From UBA1205 sp045534635 (GTDB lineage: Bacteria; Bacteroidota; Bacteroidia; Bacteroidales; WCHB1-69): a stretch of DNA of 64,000 nt. The notes beneath the pieces are model-generated. The model made no database searches, was not told the DNA's origin, and saw only the letters and a list, made by a program, of their open reading frames with translations. Below, piece by piece: positions 17,487-24,621 of this stretch; position 1 is the first letter of the stretch, and every line of letters begins with the position of its first letter. The position numbers were made by a program, and so were the translations under genes. The stretch is taken from assembly GCA_045534635.1 (NCBI GenBank), contig JAZSKB010000039.1, positions 1 to 64,000 on the forward strand. Direction: 5' to 3'.

Positions 17487-17495
17487 GCAAAGATA
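17487..17495 (-). promoter_or_regulatory. promoter of the small membrane protein/rhodanese/hldE operon
   Basis: TATCTTTGC on the minus strand in the context AAAATGTTATCTTTGC, 22 bases before the ATG at 17465. Confidence 0.7.
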
Positions 17496-17538
17496 ACATT
17501 TTTTTTAAAATTAAAGCACAACAATAATTCTTGTTCAT

Positions 17539-18663
17539 TCAACTAATATATCGTTTATATATTGTTATCAATTTTTTTTCTTCATTTTCCCAACAAAGCT
17601 CTTGTGCTGCTACCTTCAAATTATTTTTCCAATCTGCTAAACATTTTTTATCGTTTAACACTTGATTTATCGTTTGAACAATAGTTTCCACTTGATGATT
17701 TTCTATAAATGTTCCTATATTGTATTCCGTTATAATCCTTTCTATTTCTACAAGATGAGAAGATACAATTGGGACATTGGCTTGTATATAATCAAATAGT
17801 TTGTTGGGCAAACTAAAACGATAATTGATATTATTATTCTTATCTAAAGTAAATCCCAAATCGGCTAATTGTGTTATTGCCATCATTTGTTGATAAGGCA
17901 TACGTGAAAAAAAAGTAACTCTATCTTCCCAACCTTTTGTTTTTACTGTTTGTTTTAATATCGGCACTACATCTCCAGAACCTATTATCACCAAATGACA
18001 ATTTTCCAAATATTCCATTGCCTCTAACAATTCTTCAGAACCTCGATGTATATTTATGCCAGAACCTTGCAATAACAACAAATATTTATCTCTCGGCAAT
18101 CCTAATTTTTCCTTAGAAGCAATATTAGGGAGATTTCCTCGCATAGGAATATTTCTTATCACATTTACTTCTATTCCATATTTTTTTCTAAACAAATCGG
18201 CTATAGATTCATTTACAGTAATCATCTCATCTAATTTTGGCAAAACATATTCTTCAATTTTCTTCCATATATTTTGCACTTTCGGACGATTTACAAGTTC
18301 TGGTACTTCTGTAAAATATTCGTGACTATCATATATCAACTGGACACCTTTAATTTTTGCAACCAAATAATTTGGCAAAAGCGTATCTAAATCATTGGAT
18401 AAAAAGCAATTTGCTCTATGAAATAAAAGATAGAAAAACAAACGAATGTTATATTCTGCATAAAATAAAGCACCTTTTTTAAATATCAATTTCATGCGAT
18501 GACAAGCATAAGTTCGTTTGTCCATTGATGGGCTATTGGGAAGTTTCCTACCAACTAAAACTACATCAAATCCGACCTTTTGTAATGTCAAACAAGATTT
18601 ATTGACTCTTTGGTCTGTCACTAAATCGTTGGTTACCGACACAATCACTCGTTTCGATTGCAT
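17539..18663 (-). CDS. GT4-like glycosyltransferase
   Basis: A ~374-aa GT-B fold glycosyltransferase without a signal peptide. It starts MQSKRVIVSVTNDLVTDQRV, has an N-terminal acceptor domain with NDLDTLLPNYLVA and DSHEYF, and a C-terminal nucleotide-sugar domain (LLLQGSGINIHRGSEELLEAM, then LPNKLFDYIQANVPIV). I chose the ATG at 18663; the frame could open at a GTG (18690), but relatives begin just before RVIVSVTND. It presumably adds a sugar in envelope polysaccharide or lipopolysaccharide synthesis. Donor and acceptor cannot be deduced. It stands alone, with the rny terminator just upstream. Confidence 0.82.
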   Translation of the reverse strand: MQSKRVIVSVTNDLVTDQRVNKSCLTLQKVGFDVVLVGRKLPNSPSMDKRTYACHRMKLIFKKGALFYAEYNIRLFFYLLFHRANCFLSNDLDTLLPNYLVAKIKGVQLIYDSHEYFTEVPELVNRPKVQNIWKKIEEYVLPKLDEMITVNESIADLFRKKYGIEVNVIRNIPMRGNLPNIASKEKLGLPRDKYLLLLQGSGINIHRGSEELLEAMEYLENCHLVIIGSGDVVPILKQTVKTKGWEDRVTFFSRMPYQQMMAITQLADLGFTLDKNNNINYRFSLPNKLFDYIQANVPIVSSHLVEIERIITEYNIGTFIENHQVETIVQTINQVLNDKKCLADWKNNLKVAAQELCWENEEKKLITIYKRYIS

Positions 18664-18728
18664 TTTGATTACTATTTTGTTAAATTTCACTAATCAGAAT
18701 CCACAAAACATCATTTTGTAAATTGCTC

Positions 18729-18764
18729 TAAAAAAAGCATTTAACAATCGTTAAATGCTTTTTT
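18729..18764. terminator. terminator of rny (bidirectional form)
   Basis: A perfect 10-bp stem agcatttaac (18736-18745) and gttaaatgct (18750-18759) around AATC, with an A run on the left and a T run on the right. On the minus strand it ends rny, 14 bases after the stop. Confidence 0.85.
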
Positions 18765-18778
18765 GTTTAGATTGCAAT

Positions 18779-20323
18779 TTATTTTGCATAATTAACCGCT
18801 CTTGTTTCCCGGACAACAGTAATCTTAATCTGTCCCGGATAAGTCATTTCATTTTGAATTTTCTTCGAAAGGTCGAAAGATAATTGATTGGTTTCTTCAT
18901 CATTAAGTTTGTCTGCTCCGACAATTACTCTCAACTCTCTACCAGCTTGAATTGCATAAGTTTTTACAACTCCCGGATAAGAAAGAGCCAATTCTTCTAA
19001 ATCTTTCAATCGTTTTGCATAGGCTTCTACAACCTCACGACGAGCTCCTGGTCTTGCTCCTGAAATTGCATCACAAACTTGAACAATTGGAGATATTAGA
19101 TACAACATTTCGGTTTCATCATGATGAGCGGCTATTGCATTTACAATTTCTGGTTTTTCTTTATAACGTTCTGCCAAAACAGCACCCAATTCTGCATGTG
19201 GCATATCTGGTTCATTATCTGGAACTTTTCCAATATCGTGTAACAATCCTGCTCGTTTGGCAACTTTAGCATTTAATCCCAATTCTGCTGACATTGTAGC
19301 ACATAATGTTGCAACTTCGATAGAATGTTGTAATAAATTTTGTCCATAAGAAGAACGATATTTCATTTTACCAACCAAACGTATCAAATCGTGATGCATG
19401 CCATGAATACCAAGGTCTATGGTAGTTCGTTTACCAACTTCAATAATTTCTTGTTCAATACGTCTTTTGGTTTTGGCAACAACCTCTTCAATTCGTGCTG
19501 GATGTATTCTACCATCTGTTACCAATTTACTCAAAGCAACTCGAGCAATTTCTCTACGAACTGGGTCAAAACTTGATAAAATAATTGCATCTGGAGAATC
19601 ATCAATAATGATATCAACACCTGTCAAGGATTCTATTGTACGAATATTACGTCCTTCTCGTCCAATTATTCTACCTTTAATTTCCTCATTTTCAATATTG
19701 AATACAGAAACAGAATTTTCGTGCGTATTTTCAACTGCTGTTCTTTGAATCGTCTTAATTAATATTTTTTTTGCTTCAAGATTAGCACTCATTTTTGCCT
19801 CATCTATAATATCTTTGGCAATAATTACCGCTTCTGCTTTCGTCTCATCTTTCAAGGTTTCAATAAGTTCCTTTTTGGCTTCTTCTATTGAAAGCCCTGA
19901 AACATTTTCCAATAATAGTTGTTGTTGCTTAATTAGAGCATCTAATTCTGTTTTACGTTTTTCTGCACCTTCTTTTTGCAATTCTAAAGCTTGTTGCAAT
20001 TGATTGATTTCGCTTTGTTTACGTTGCAATGCTTCTTGTTTTTGATTAAAAGAAAGTTCTTTTTGTTTGATTCTATTTTCTGCGGTAGCAATCACTTTAT
20101 TTTTTTCGCTTACCATTTTTTCGTGTTCAGATTTCAATTGCAAGAATTTCTCCTTTGCTTGAAGAATACGTTCCTTTTTTATCAATTCAGCTTCTTCTTT
20201 TGCTTCTTTGATAAAACGTTCATTTTTCTGTTGCAAACTTTTTTTAATAGTAAAAAAGGCAATCAGCAAACCCAAAGCGATACCGCCTAATAGACATATT
20301 ATTATTATCAATATTGTTTTCAT
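18779..20323 (-). CDS. rny: ribonuclease Y
   Basis: A 514-aa membrane-anchored endoribonuclease that starts mRNA decay. An N-terminal transmembrane segment (~residues 3-27) is followed by a long coiled coil (~30-150, Glu/Lys/Gln-rich). The KH domain contains GRIIGREGRNIRTIE, and the HD phosphohydrolase domain contains HSIEVATL and the metal-binding LLHDIGKV. Length matches the family. The gene lies downstream of zapA and the 6S RNA on the same strand and has a strong terminator. No TAnnTTTG box is obvious between the 6S RNA and rny, so it may be read through from the zapA promoter. Confidence 0.96.
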   Translation of the reverse strand: MKTILIIIICLLGGIALGLLIAFFTIKKSLQQKNERFIKEAKEEAELIKKERILQAKEKFLQLKSEHEKMVSEKNKVIATAENRIKQKELSFNQKQEALQRKQSEINQLQQALELQKEGAEKRKTELDALIKQQQLLLENVSGLSIEEAKKELIETLKDETKAEAVIIAKDIIDEAKMSANLEAKKILIKTIQRTAVENTHENSVSVFNIENEEIKGRIIGREGRNIRTIESLTGVDIIIDDSPDAIILSSFDPVRREIARVALSKLVTDGRIHPARIEEVVAKTKRRIEQEIIEVGKRTTIDLGIHGMHHDLIRLVGKMKYRSSYGQNLLQHSIEVATLCATMSAELGLNAKVAKRAGLLHDIGKVPDNEPDMPHAELGAVLAERYKEKPEIVNAIAAHHDETEMLYLISPIVQVCDAISGARPGARREVVEAYAKRLKDLEELALSYPGVVKTYAIQAGRELRVIVGADKLNDEETNQLSFDLSKKIQNEMTYPGQIKITVVRETRAVNYAK

Positions 20324-20369
20324 ATATTTTATTTATATTTGTTTATTAATTAACTTTCTATTCAAAAAA

Positions 20370-20547
20370 ATAAAAAAATCCCGCTCAAACCTTATGGCTT
20401 ACTTAAACTCCATAATTATAAGTTTATAGACGCCGTGATACGTCAAGTGCTTCAACGCAAAGTTGAACTTCTTTATTTACCACGAGTCGGCTATTTTGTT
20501 TGTTTTCTGTTGAGTTTAACAAACGATGTGGTTTGATGCGGGAAATC
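20370..20547 (-). ncRNA. ssrS: 6S RNA
   Basis: The 247-base gap between rny and zapA holds a minus-strand RNA with the architecture of 6S RNA, the RNA that binds RNA polymerase holoenzyme. A long closing stem joins 20530-20543 with 20379-20391 (CCCGC and CAAACC against GGTTTG and GCGGG, with one bulge). A T run (20370-20378) follows the 3' arm. Inside are a weak arm pair gtttgtt/aacaaac, a hairpin ttcaac/gttgaa, and gacg/cgtc, consistent with an elongated rod with a central bubble. Linkage of ssrS to zapA is known in other bacteria. A TTCTTTG sequence just upstream of the 5' arm may be its -7 box. The identification rests on structure and position, not on a model search. Confidence 0.72.
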
Positions 20548-20570
20548 TTTACATCAAAGAACGTTAACGG

Positions 20571-20873
20571 TTATTTGCACAATGCATCATTTACCGTTTC
20601 TTGTATTTTTTTTAGTACTTCTACTAAATCATTATCAACAAAATGTTGTTTTTCCGATTTAACAACATCATTATGAGCAAAATATACTATCGCATAACAT
20701 AAGCAAGTGAAAGCATCTGATATACCTTTCTTTTCCAACAATTTAATGTAGGCTTGAATATTCCTTTCTGCTTTGCGGAATGTTTCTTCTTGTTCCGCTG
20801 CTATAGACAATTTTAATGCTTGTCCTGCTACATATATCGTTATTGATTTCTTTTCTACTTCCATTTTATTCAT
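20571..20873 (-). CDS. zapA: cell division protein ZapA
   Basis: A 100-aa FtsZ-associated protein that promotes bundling of FtsZ protofilaments at the division site. Residues ~9-50 (SITIYVAGQALKLSIAAEQ, then FRKAERNIQAYI) fit the ZapA N-terminal domain; the rest is a helix suited to coiled-coil dimerisation. The start at 20873 overlaps the coiled-coil gene by 8 bases; a second Met at 20864 would begin one base after that stop, and either is possible. The gene lies just upstream of the 6S RNA. Confidence 0.88.
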   Translation of the reverse strand: MNKMEVEKKSITIYVAGQALKLSIAAEQEETFRKAERNIQAYIKLLEKKGISDAFTCLCYAIVYFAHNDVVKSEKQHFVDNDLVEVLKKIQETVNDALCK

Positions 20874-21153
20874 TTAACATTCCAATACAAGCATCTATTT
20901 CCCGCACCAATTCATTAATTTTGTACTTCACATCGGTTGATTTTCCCTTGTTTTGTACAGATTTAACGAGTTTCATTTTTGCCATTTCCTCTGCTTGCAT
21001 ATCCAGTTTTTGTTGCAATTGTGATATATTTACACTCAAAAATTCATTCTTCTCTTTTAACTTCTTATTTTCATTTACTAATTGATAATATGCATTTATA
21101 AGCATGAACACTTTGTTTTGAGTCTCGTATGATAACAACTTTATATCCTGCAT
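20866..21153 (-). CDS. small coiled-coil protein paired with ZapA
   Basis: A 95-aa protein, mostly helix, with heptad-like leucines across residues 8-62 (YQLVNENKKLKEKNEFLSV and following). It has no signal peptide. It is encoded directly before zapA with an 8-base overlap, so the two are translationally coupled. By position and form it may be a functional counterpart of ZapB, the coiled-coil division protein that binds ZapA in E. coli, but I see no sequence proof. Its promoter box is at 21190-21197. Confidence 0.75.
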   Translation of the reverse strand: MQDIKLLSYETQNKVFMLINAYYQLVNENKKLKEKNEFLSVNISQLQQKLDMQAEEMAKMKLVKSVQNKGKSTDVKYKINELVREIDACIGMLNE

Positions 21154-21189
21154 ATTAAAATTATCATTATCTTTTAGTAAACAACTCTA

Positions 21190-21197
21190 CAAAAGTA
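21190..21197 (-). promoter_or_regulatory. promoter of the coiled-coil/zapA unit
   Basis: TACTTTTG on the minus strand, fitting TAnnTTTG, 37 bases before the ATG at 21153. The unit downstream includes zapA, the 6S RNA and perhaps rny. Confidence 0.55.
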
Positions 21198-21272
21198 CAA
21201 TTTTTTGATAAACAACACCGCTTTTCTGCAAAAAAAATTATCAATAATTGCATAAATAACTTATTTTCAGTA

Positions 21273-21821
21273 TCATTTACGATATTTTATCAACATTTTT
21301 GCAAATTCAAAAAGTGATTTACATTGTAAATCGCATTCTATTTCTTTATCCTTCGATGAAATAAAAACGGTTTTCATGCCTACATTTTTTCCAAAAAGAA
21401 CATCTGTTTCTGCATCTCCAACCATTATTGATTTAGAAAAATCTATTTCTGGATAATCTTGTTTGGCTTGCAATGCCATTCCTATATTTGGTTTTCTATA
21501 AAGACTATTTTCTGAAGCCAACGATGGACAATAATATATTTGCGTTACCGGAGTATCTAACAATGTCAACATTTGATGATGTACTATCTGTAAATCTTCC
21601 TCTGTCATCAATCCTTTACCTATCCCCTGCTGATTGGTAACAATAAATATTCGACTAAAATAAGAATGAAAAATAGCAAAGGCTTCTTTTACAAATGGTA
21701 AAAGTTGCATTTCTTCTTTTGTTGCAACATATCCATTAATAATCCGCCGATTTATAACTCCATCTCTATCTAAAAATAGTGTCCAAGATAAATTTAGATT
21801 GTCCAAAAAGTTATCTACCAT
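21273..21821 (-). CDS. HAD-IIIA phosphatase, GmhB-like
   Basis: A 182-aa cytoplasmic HAD-superfamily phosphatase resembling D,D-heptose 1,7-bisphosphate phosphatase, which acts after the heptose kinase in ADP-heptose synthesis. Seen: motif I LDRDGV with Asp18 and Asp20, motif II FIVTNQQGIGKG, the RKPNIGM stretch with the motif III Lys-type residue, and motif IV MVGDAETDV. The four-ligand zinc loop of E. coli GmhB (Cys, His, Cys, Cys before RKP) is not conserved: only one Cys (YYCPS) remains. It is therefore either a zinc-free GmhB variant or a related phosphatase of another substrate. The heptose kinase at 15959 supports a heptose role. Confidence 0.75.
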   Translation of the reverse strand: MVDNFLDNLNLSWTLFLDRDGVINRRIINGYVATKEEMQLLPFVKEAFAIFHSYFSRIFIVTNQQGIGKGLMTEEDLQIVHHQMLTLLDTPVTQIYYCPSLASENSLYRKPNIGMALQAKQDYPEIDFSKSIMVGDAETDVLFGKNVGMKTVFISSKDKEIECDLQCKSLFEFAKMLIKYRK

Positions 21822-21839
21822 TGCTTACCATTTATTTTG

Positions 21840-21913
21840 TGACCATGGAGGGATTCAAACCCCCGACTTTCAGAACCGGAATCTGACGTTCTATTCAACT
21901 GAACTACATGGCC
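21840..21913 (-). tRNA. tRNA-Arg (anticodon CCG)
   Basis: A 74-nt cloverleaf on the minus strand. The acceptor GGCCATG pairs with CATGGTC (one G-U). The D arm is GTTC/GAAC; the anticodon stem TCAGA/TCTGA encloses the loop TTCCGGT, giving anticodon CCG, which reads Arg codon CGG; the T arm is GGGGG/CCCTC with loop TTTGAAT. CCA is not encoded. Confidence 0.95.
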
Positions 21914-21919
21914 TTATTT

Positions 21920-22657
21920 CTAAAATATAAATCCAAACTGAAATTCAAAACTATTATAATGTGCTTTTACAGATTCTTTTGTTATCGTATTTTGATATTT
22001 TTTTCTAAACATACCATTCAACCCTCTATCGTATGCCAAACCAAAAGAGGCTCGTGTATTGTCTTTTATAATAAACTCAAAACCAAAACAGATATACATT
22101 GATTCTTTTATCACAGCAGTTTGTTTGTATTTGTTGATATTTTTTTCTTTAAATCCTGACCCATTCGGACGTGTAATTTCATTATGTTCCAAAGATTTCA
22201 AACAAATTCCATGCTCTAAACCTACAACTCCTGAAATTATAAAACGCCCAAAAGGATTCGTTTTCAACTTTATTGTAGTTGGAATGCTCAGATAAATTGT
22301 ATTATATTTCGATTTTATCTTTGCATCTAATACCTTTTCTTCCGATTTACTGGTATAAACATCTTTATATGAAAGTTTTCCAGCGGTATGACGAACATTC
22401 AAACCTGTTGAAAAATAATAATTTTCTTCCGTTGGCACCAAATTAATATCCGTATTAATTCCATAAGCACCGCCTATAGAGGCTCCATCATTTTTATAAC
22501 CATCAAGTGTTGTGGACAACCAAGAAATAGTTGGTCCTGCAAAAACATAAACTTCCACACGACGTGGGCGATATTGCACTTGTGCATTAACAACCCAATC
22601 TCCCAATAACATTCCTATCAGAATGAATAGCCCAATTTTTATATTTATCTTTTTCAT
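21920..22657 (-). CDS. outer-membrane beta-barrel protein
   Basis: A 245-aa exported protein with a signal peptide (~residues 1-25, ending VNAQ). The rest alternates hydrophobic and polar residues with Gly and aromatic residues (VYVFAGPTISWLS, YYFSTGLNVRHTAG, ASFGLAYDRGLNG) and ends with a terminal aromatic strand, EFQFGFIF. This is the pattern of the eight-to-ten-strand OmpA/PorT-like barrels of Bacteroidota. The function is unknown. It lies directly behind the tRNA on the same strand, with its own promoter at 22674-22682. Confidence 0.8.
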   Translation of the reverse strand: MKKINIKIGLFILIGMLLGDWVVNAQVQYRPRRVEVYVFAGPTISWLSTTLDGYKNDGASIGGAYGINTDINLVPTEENYYFSTGLNVRHTAGKLSYKDVYTSKSEEKVLDAKIKSKYNTIYLSIPTTIKLKTNPFGRFIISGVVGLEHGICLKSLEHNEITRPNGSGFKEKNINKYKQTAVIKESMYICFGFEFIIKDNTRASFGLAYDRGLNGMFRKKYQNTITKESVKAHYNSFEFQFGFIF

Positions 22658-22673
22658 TTCTATAGTATATTTT

Positions 22674-22682
22674 GCAAAAGTA
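22674..22682 (-). promoter_or_regulatory. promoter of the beta-barrel gene
   Basis: TACTTTTGC on the minus strand, 16 bases before the ATG at 22657. It may also serve the tRNA-Arg gene further downstream. Confidence 0.6.
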
Positions 22683-22803
22683 CATATTTTTTCAATGTCA
22701 ATAACATAGATTTTGATATATTTTTATCAATTCATTGTTAATAACATCAGATACAAAATCACAATCTTCCACAAAAGAATATCACTCTATATCAACAACA
22801 TAA

Positions 22804-22834
22804 AAAAGGATAACCAAGATTCGGTTATCCTTTT
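22804..22834 (-). terminator. terminator of kdd
   Basis: A perfect 12-bp stem, aaaaggataacc (22804-22815) and ggttatcctttt (22823-22834), with a 7-base loop and a six-base T run on the minus strand. It lies 34 bases after the kdd stop. Confidence 0.85.
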
Positions 22835-22867
22835 AATTATTGAATTATGCTATTAGTTTAGAAAAAC

Positions 22868-23911
22868 TTAGGCATACAATTCTTCAAATATTTTTCTCAA
22901 TTCAGGACATTCACGCAATTCTTGCAATGTAATTTCTGCATGTCCTTTGGTATACCCATTACCAACAATCATAGTAACGTCACTACCAACGCCTTCTGCA
23001 CCGAGAGCGGCTTTAGTAAAACTTGTTGCCATTGAGAAGAAGTAAACCAAACCATCGTTTTTGGTACAGAGAATACTTGTCATTTCGGTATCTGGAACAT
23101 TTACATTATTTATAGTTACATCTGCCATTTGACCATTGGTCAATTTTTCGATAATTTCTATCATTGCAACTGGGTCCGTAGCATTTCCTGCAAAAACATG
23201 GTCACAGAATCCTAATTTTTGCAAACGTTCTGTTGATTTTTGGCTATGACACATACCAATAACTTTACCGGTAACACCAACACGTTTTTTGGCTTCATAG
23301 CAACACAACATTCCAGATTTACCTCCGGCACCAATAATCAAAACTGTATCACCCGGTTTGCACAATTTTGCTGTTTGTGCTGGTGCTCCTGCTACGTCTA
23401 ATGCAGAAAGAGCCAATTTTTCTGGCATATCTGTAGGTATTTTTGCATAAATACCACTTTCAAAAAGAATTGCTTTTCCGTCAATATCCACTTGGTCAAC
23501 TTCTGCACGAATTTCTTTAATTTTATCTATACGAAGTGGTGTCAACGATAATGACACTAACGTAGCTATTTTATCACCTTCTTTAAGGTCTATTTTACCT
23601 TTTAATGCATCACCTATTTTTTCCACAGTACCTAAAAGCATTCCACCAGAACCTGTCCATGGATTACGATGTTTACCTTGTTTGGCAACAATATCCAACA
23701 TAATTTCTTTGATTTTTTCTGGGTTGCCTTCTGCTCTATTTGAAATATCAGTAAAAGAGGCTGAATCTATATTCAACGTTTGAACATCAATAAGGATTTC
23801 ATTGTCATAAATTTCATCCATATTATTGTCAACCTTATTTGCTGGCTGTGGCAATACGCCTTTGGGCTCTATTACTCTATGAGTTCCGTATTTATTACCT
23901 TTTTTTTGCAT
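22868..23911 (-). CDS. kdd: L-erythro-3,5-diaminohexanoate dehydrogenase
   Basis: A 347-aa NAD(P)-dependent enzyme of lysine fermentation that oxidatively deaminates 3,5-diaminohexanoate to 3-keto-5-aminohexanoate. The N-terminal GTHRVIEPKGVLPQPA and NPWTGSGGMLLGTVEKIG match the family, and GDTVLIIGAGGKSGMLCC is the Rossmann nucleotide-binding turn. Length is normal. The preceding step is catalysed by KamDE, encoded at 35687-38096 on the other strand. Kdd usually sits next to kamA and kce, but here it is alone, with its own promoter and terminator. I am confident in the family. Confidence 0.93.
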   Translation of the reverse strand: MQKKGNKYGTHRVIEPKGVLPQPANKVDNNMDEIYDNEILIDVQTLNIDSASFTDISNRAEGNPEKIKEIMLDIVAKQGKHRNPWTGSGGMLLGTVEKIGDALKGKIDLKEGDKIATLVSLSLTPLRIDKIKEIRAEVDQVDIDGKAILFESGIYAKIPTDMPEKLALSALDVAGAPAQTAKLCKPGDTVLIIGAGGKSGMLCCYEAKKRVGVTGKVIGMCHSQKSTERLQKLGFCDHVFAGNATDPVAMIEIIEKLTNGQMADVTINNVNVPDTEMTSILCTKNDGLVYFFSMATSFTKAALGAEGVGSDVTMIVGNGYTKGHAEITLQELRECPELRKIFEELYA

Positions 23912-23955
23912 ATTAGTTTATTTATATATATGTTTTACAAATTTTCTTTTGATTT

Positions 23956-23964
23956 GCAAAGATA
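23956..23964 (-). promoter_or_regulatory. promoter of kdd
   Basis: TATCTTTGC on the minus strand in the context AAAATGCTATCTTTGCAAA, 44 bases before the kdd ATG. Confidence 0.65.
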
Positions 23965-24018
23965 GCATTTTTTTGACAATAAAATAATTTTCACAAAAAT
24001 AAAATTCCAATCAATATT

Positions 24019-24591
24019 TTACAATGAAGTATTAATAGTTACGTATGATGGAAATGTAAAATTATTGATAGTTGGTTTTACTTTTACTGTTACATTTGAT
24101 TTTGAAGAAGCATTTTTTCCTGTCAAATTTTGATACAAAGTATAAACACTTTCTATTGTACTACCTTTCAACACTTTGGCTGCATCTATTTTTGCTTCAA
24201 TACTTGTTTTTGTTGTACTATTGGCATTTACTACAATGGGGGTTGTCTGTTCTCCTTCTATCAATTCTACATTGTCTAAAGCCAATTTCCATGCTAATTT
24301 ATTAACATTAACTTGCTGTGAATTAGGATTTTTTATAGCAACATTGGCATCAAAAGTTATTTGTGCTGTTTTGTTGGTTATTGCCGAAATAATAGCAGCA
24401 ACATCGGTAAGCGAAATTTGACTTGGATTGCTTACTTTATCTAAACTAACACCTGCAACTCTCACATTGGAAATACCATCAAAAGCAAAAGTACAATCTG
24501 CTAATGTTTTCACTTGTTTTATCACATTGCAACCTGTAAATGTGAACAACAAAAATAATCCACTCATTAAAATTAAACCTTTTCTTTTCAT
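24019..24591 (-). CDS. lipoprotein with LEA14-like domain
   Basis: A 190-aa predicted lipoprotein. The signal peptide ends in a lipobox (FTFTGCN; Cys at residue 21). Residues ~40-185 look like one LEA14/WHy-type beta-sandwich, with ITFDANVAIKNPNSQQVNVNKLAWKLALD, cited here only by its core NPNSQQVNVNK, then paired beta segments and a final NFTFPSYVTI. Proteins of this kind are found in Bacteroidota with unknown function. It lies 30 bases after the AddB-like gene and is probably the last gene of the operon that begins with pepP. Confidence 0.7.
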   Translation of the reverse strand: MKRKGLILMSGLFLLFTFTGCNVIKQVKTLADCTFAFDGISNVRVAGVSLDKVSNPSQISLTDVAAIISAITNKTAQITFDANVAIKNPNSQQVNVNKLAWKLALDNVELIEGEQTTPIVVNANSTTKTSIEAKIDAAKVLKGSTIESVYTLYQNLTGKNASSKSNVTVKVKPTINNFTFPSYVTINTSL

Positions 24592-24621
24592 TTTTCTTTT
24601 TTTTATTAAACAATAATTTTC

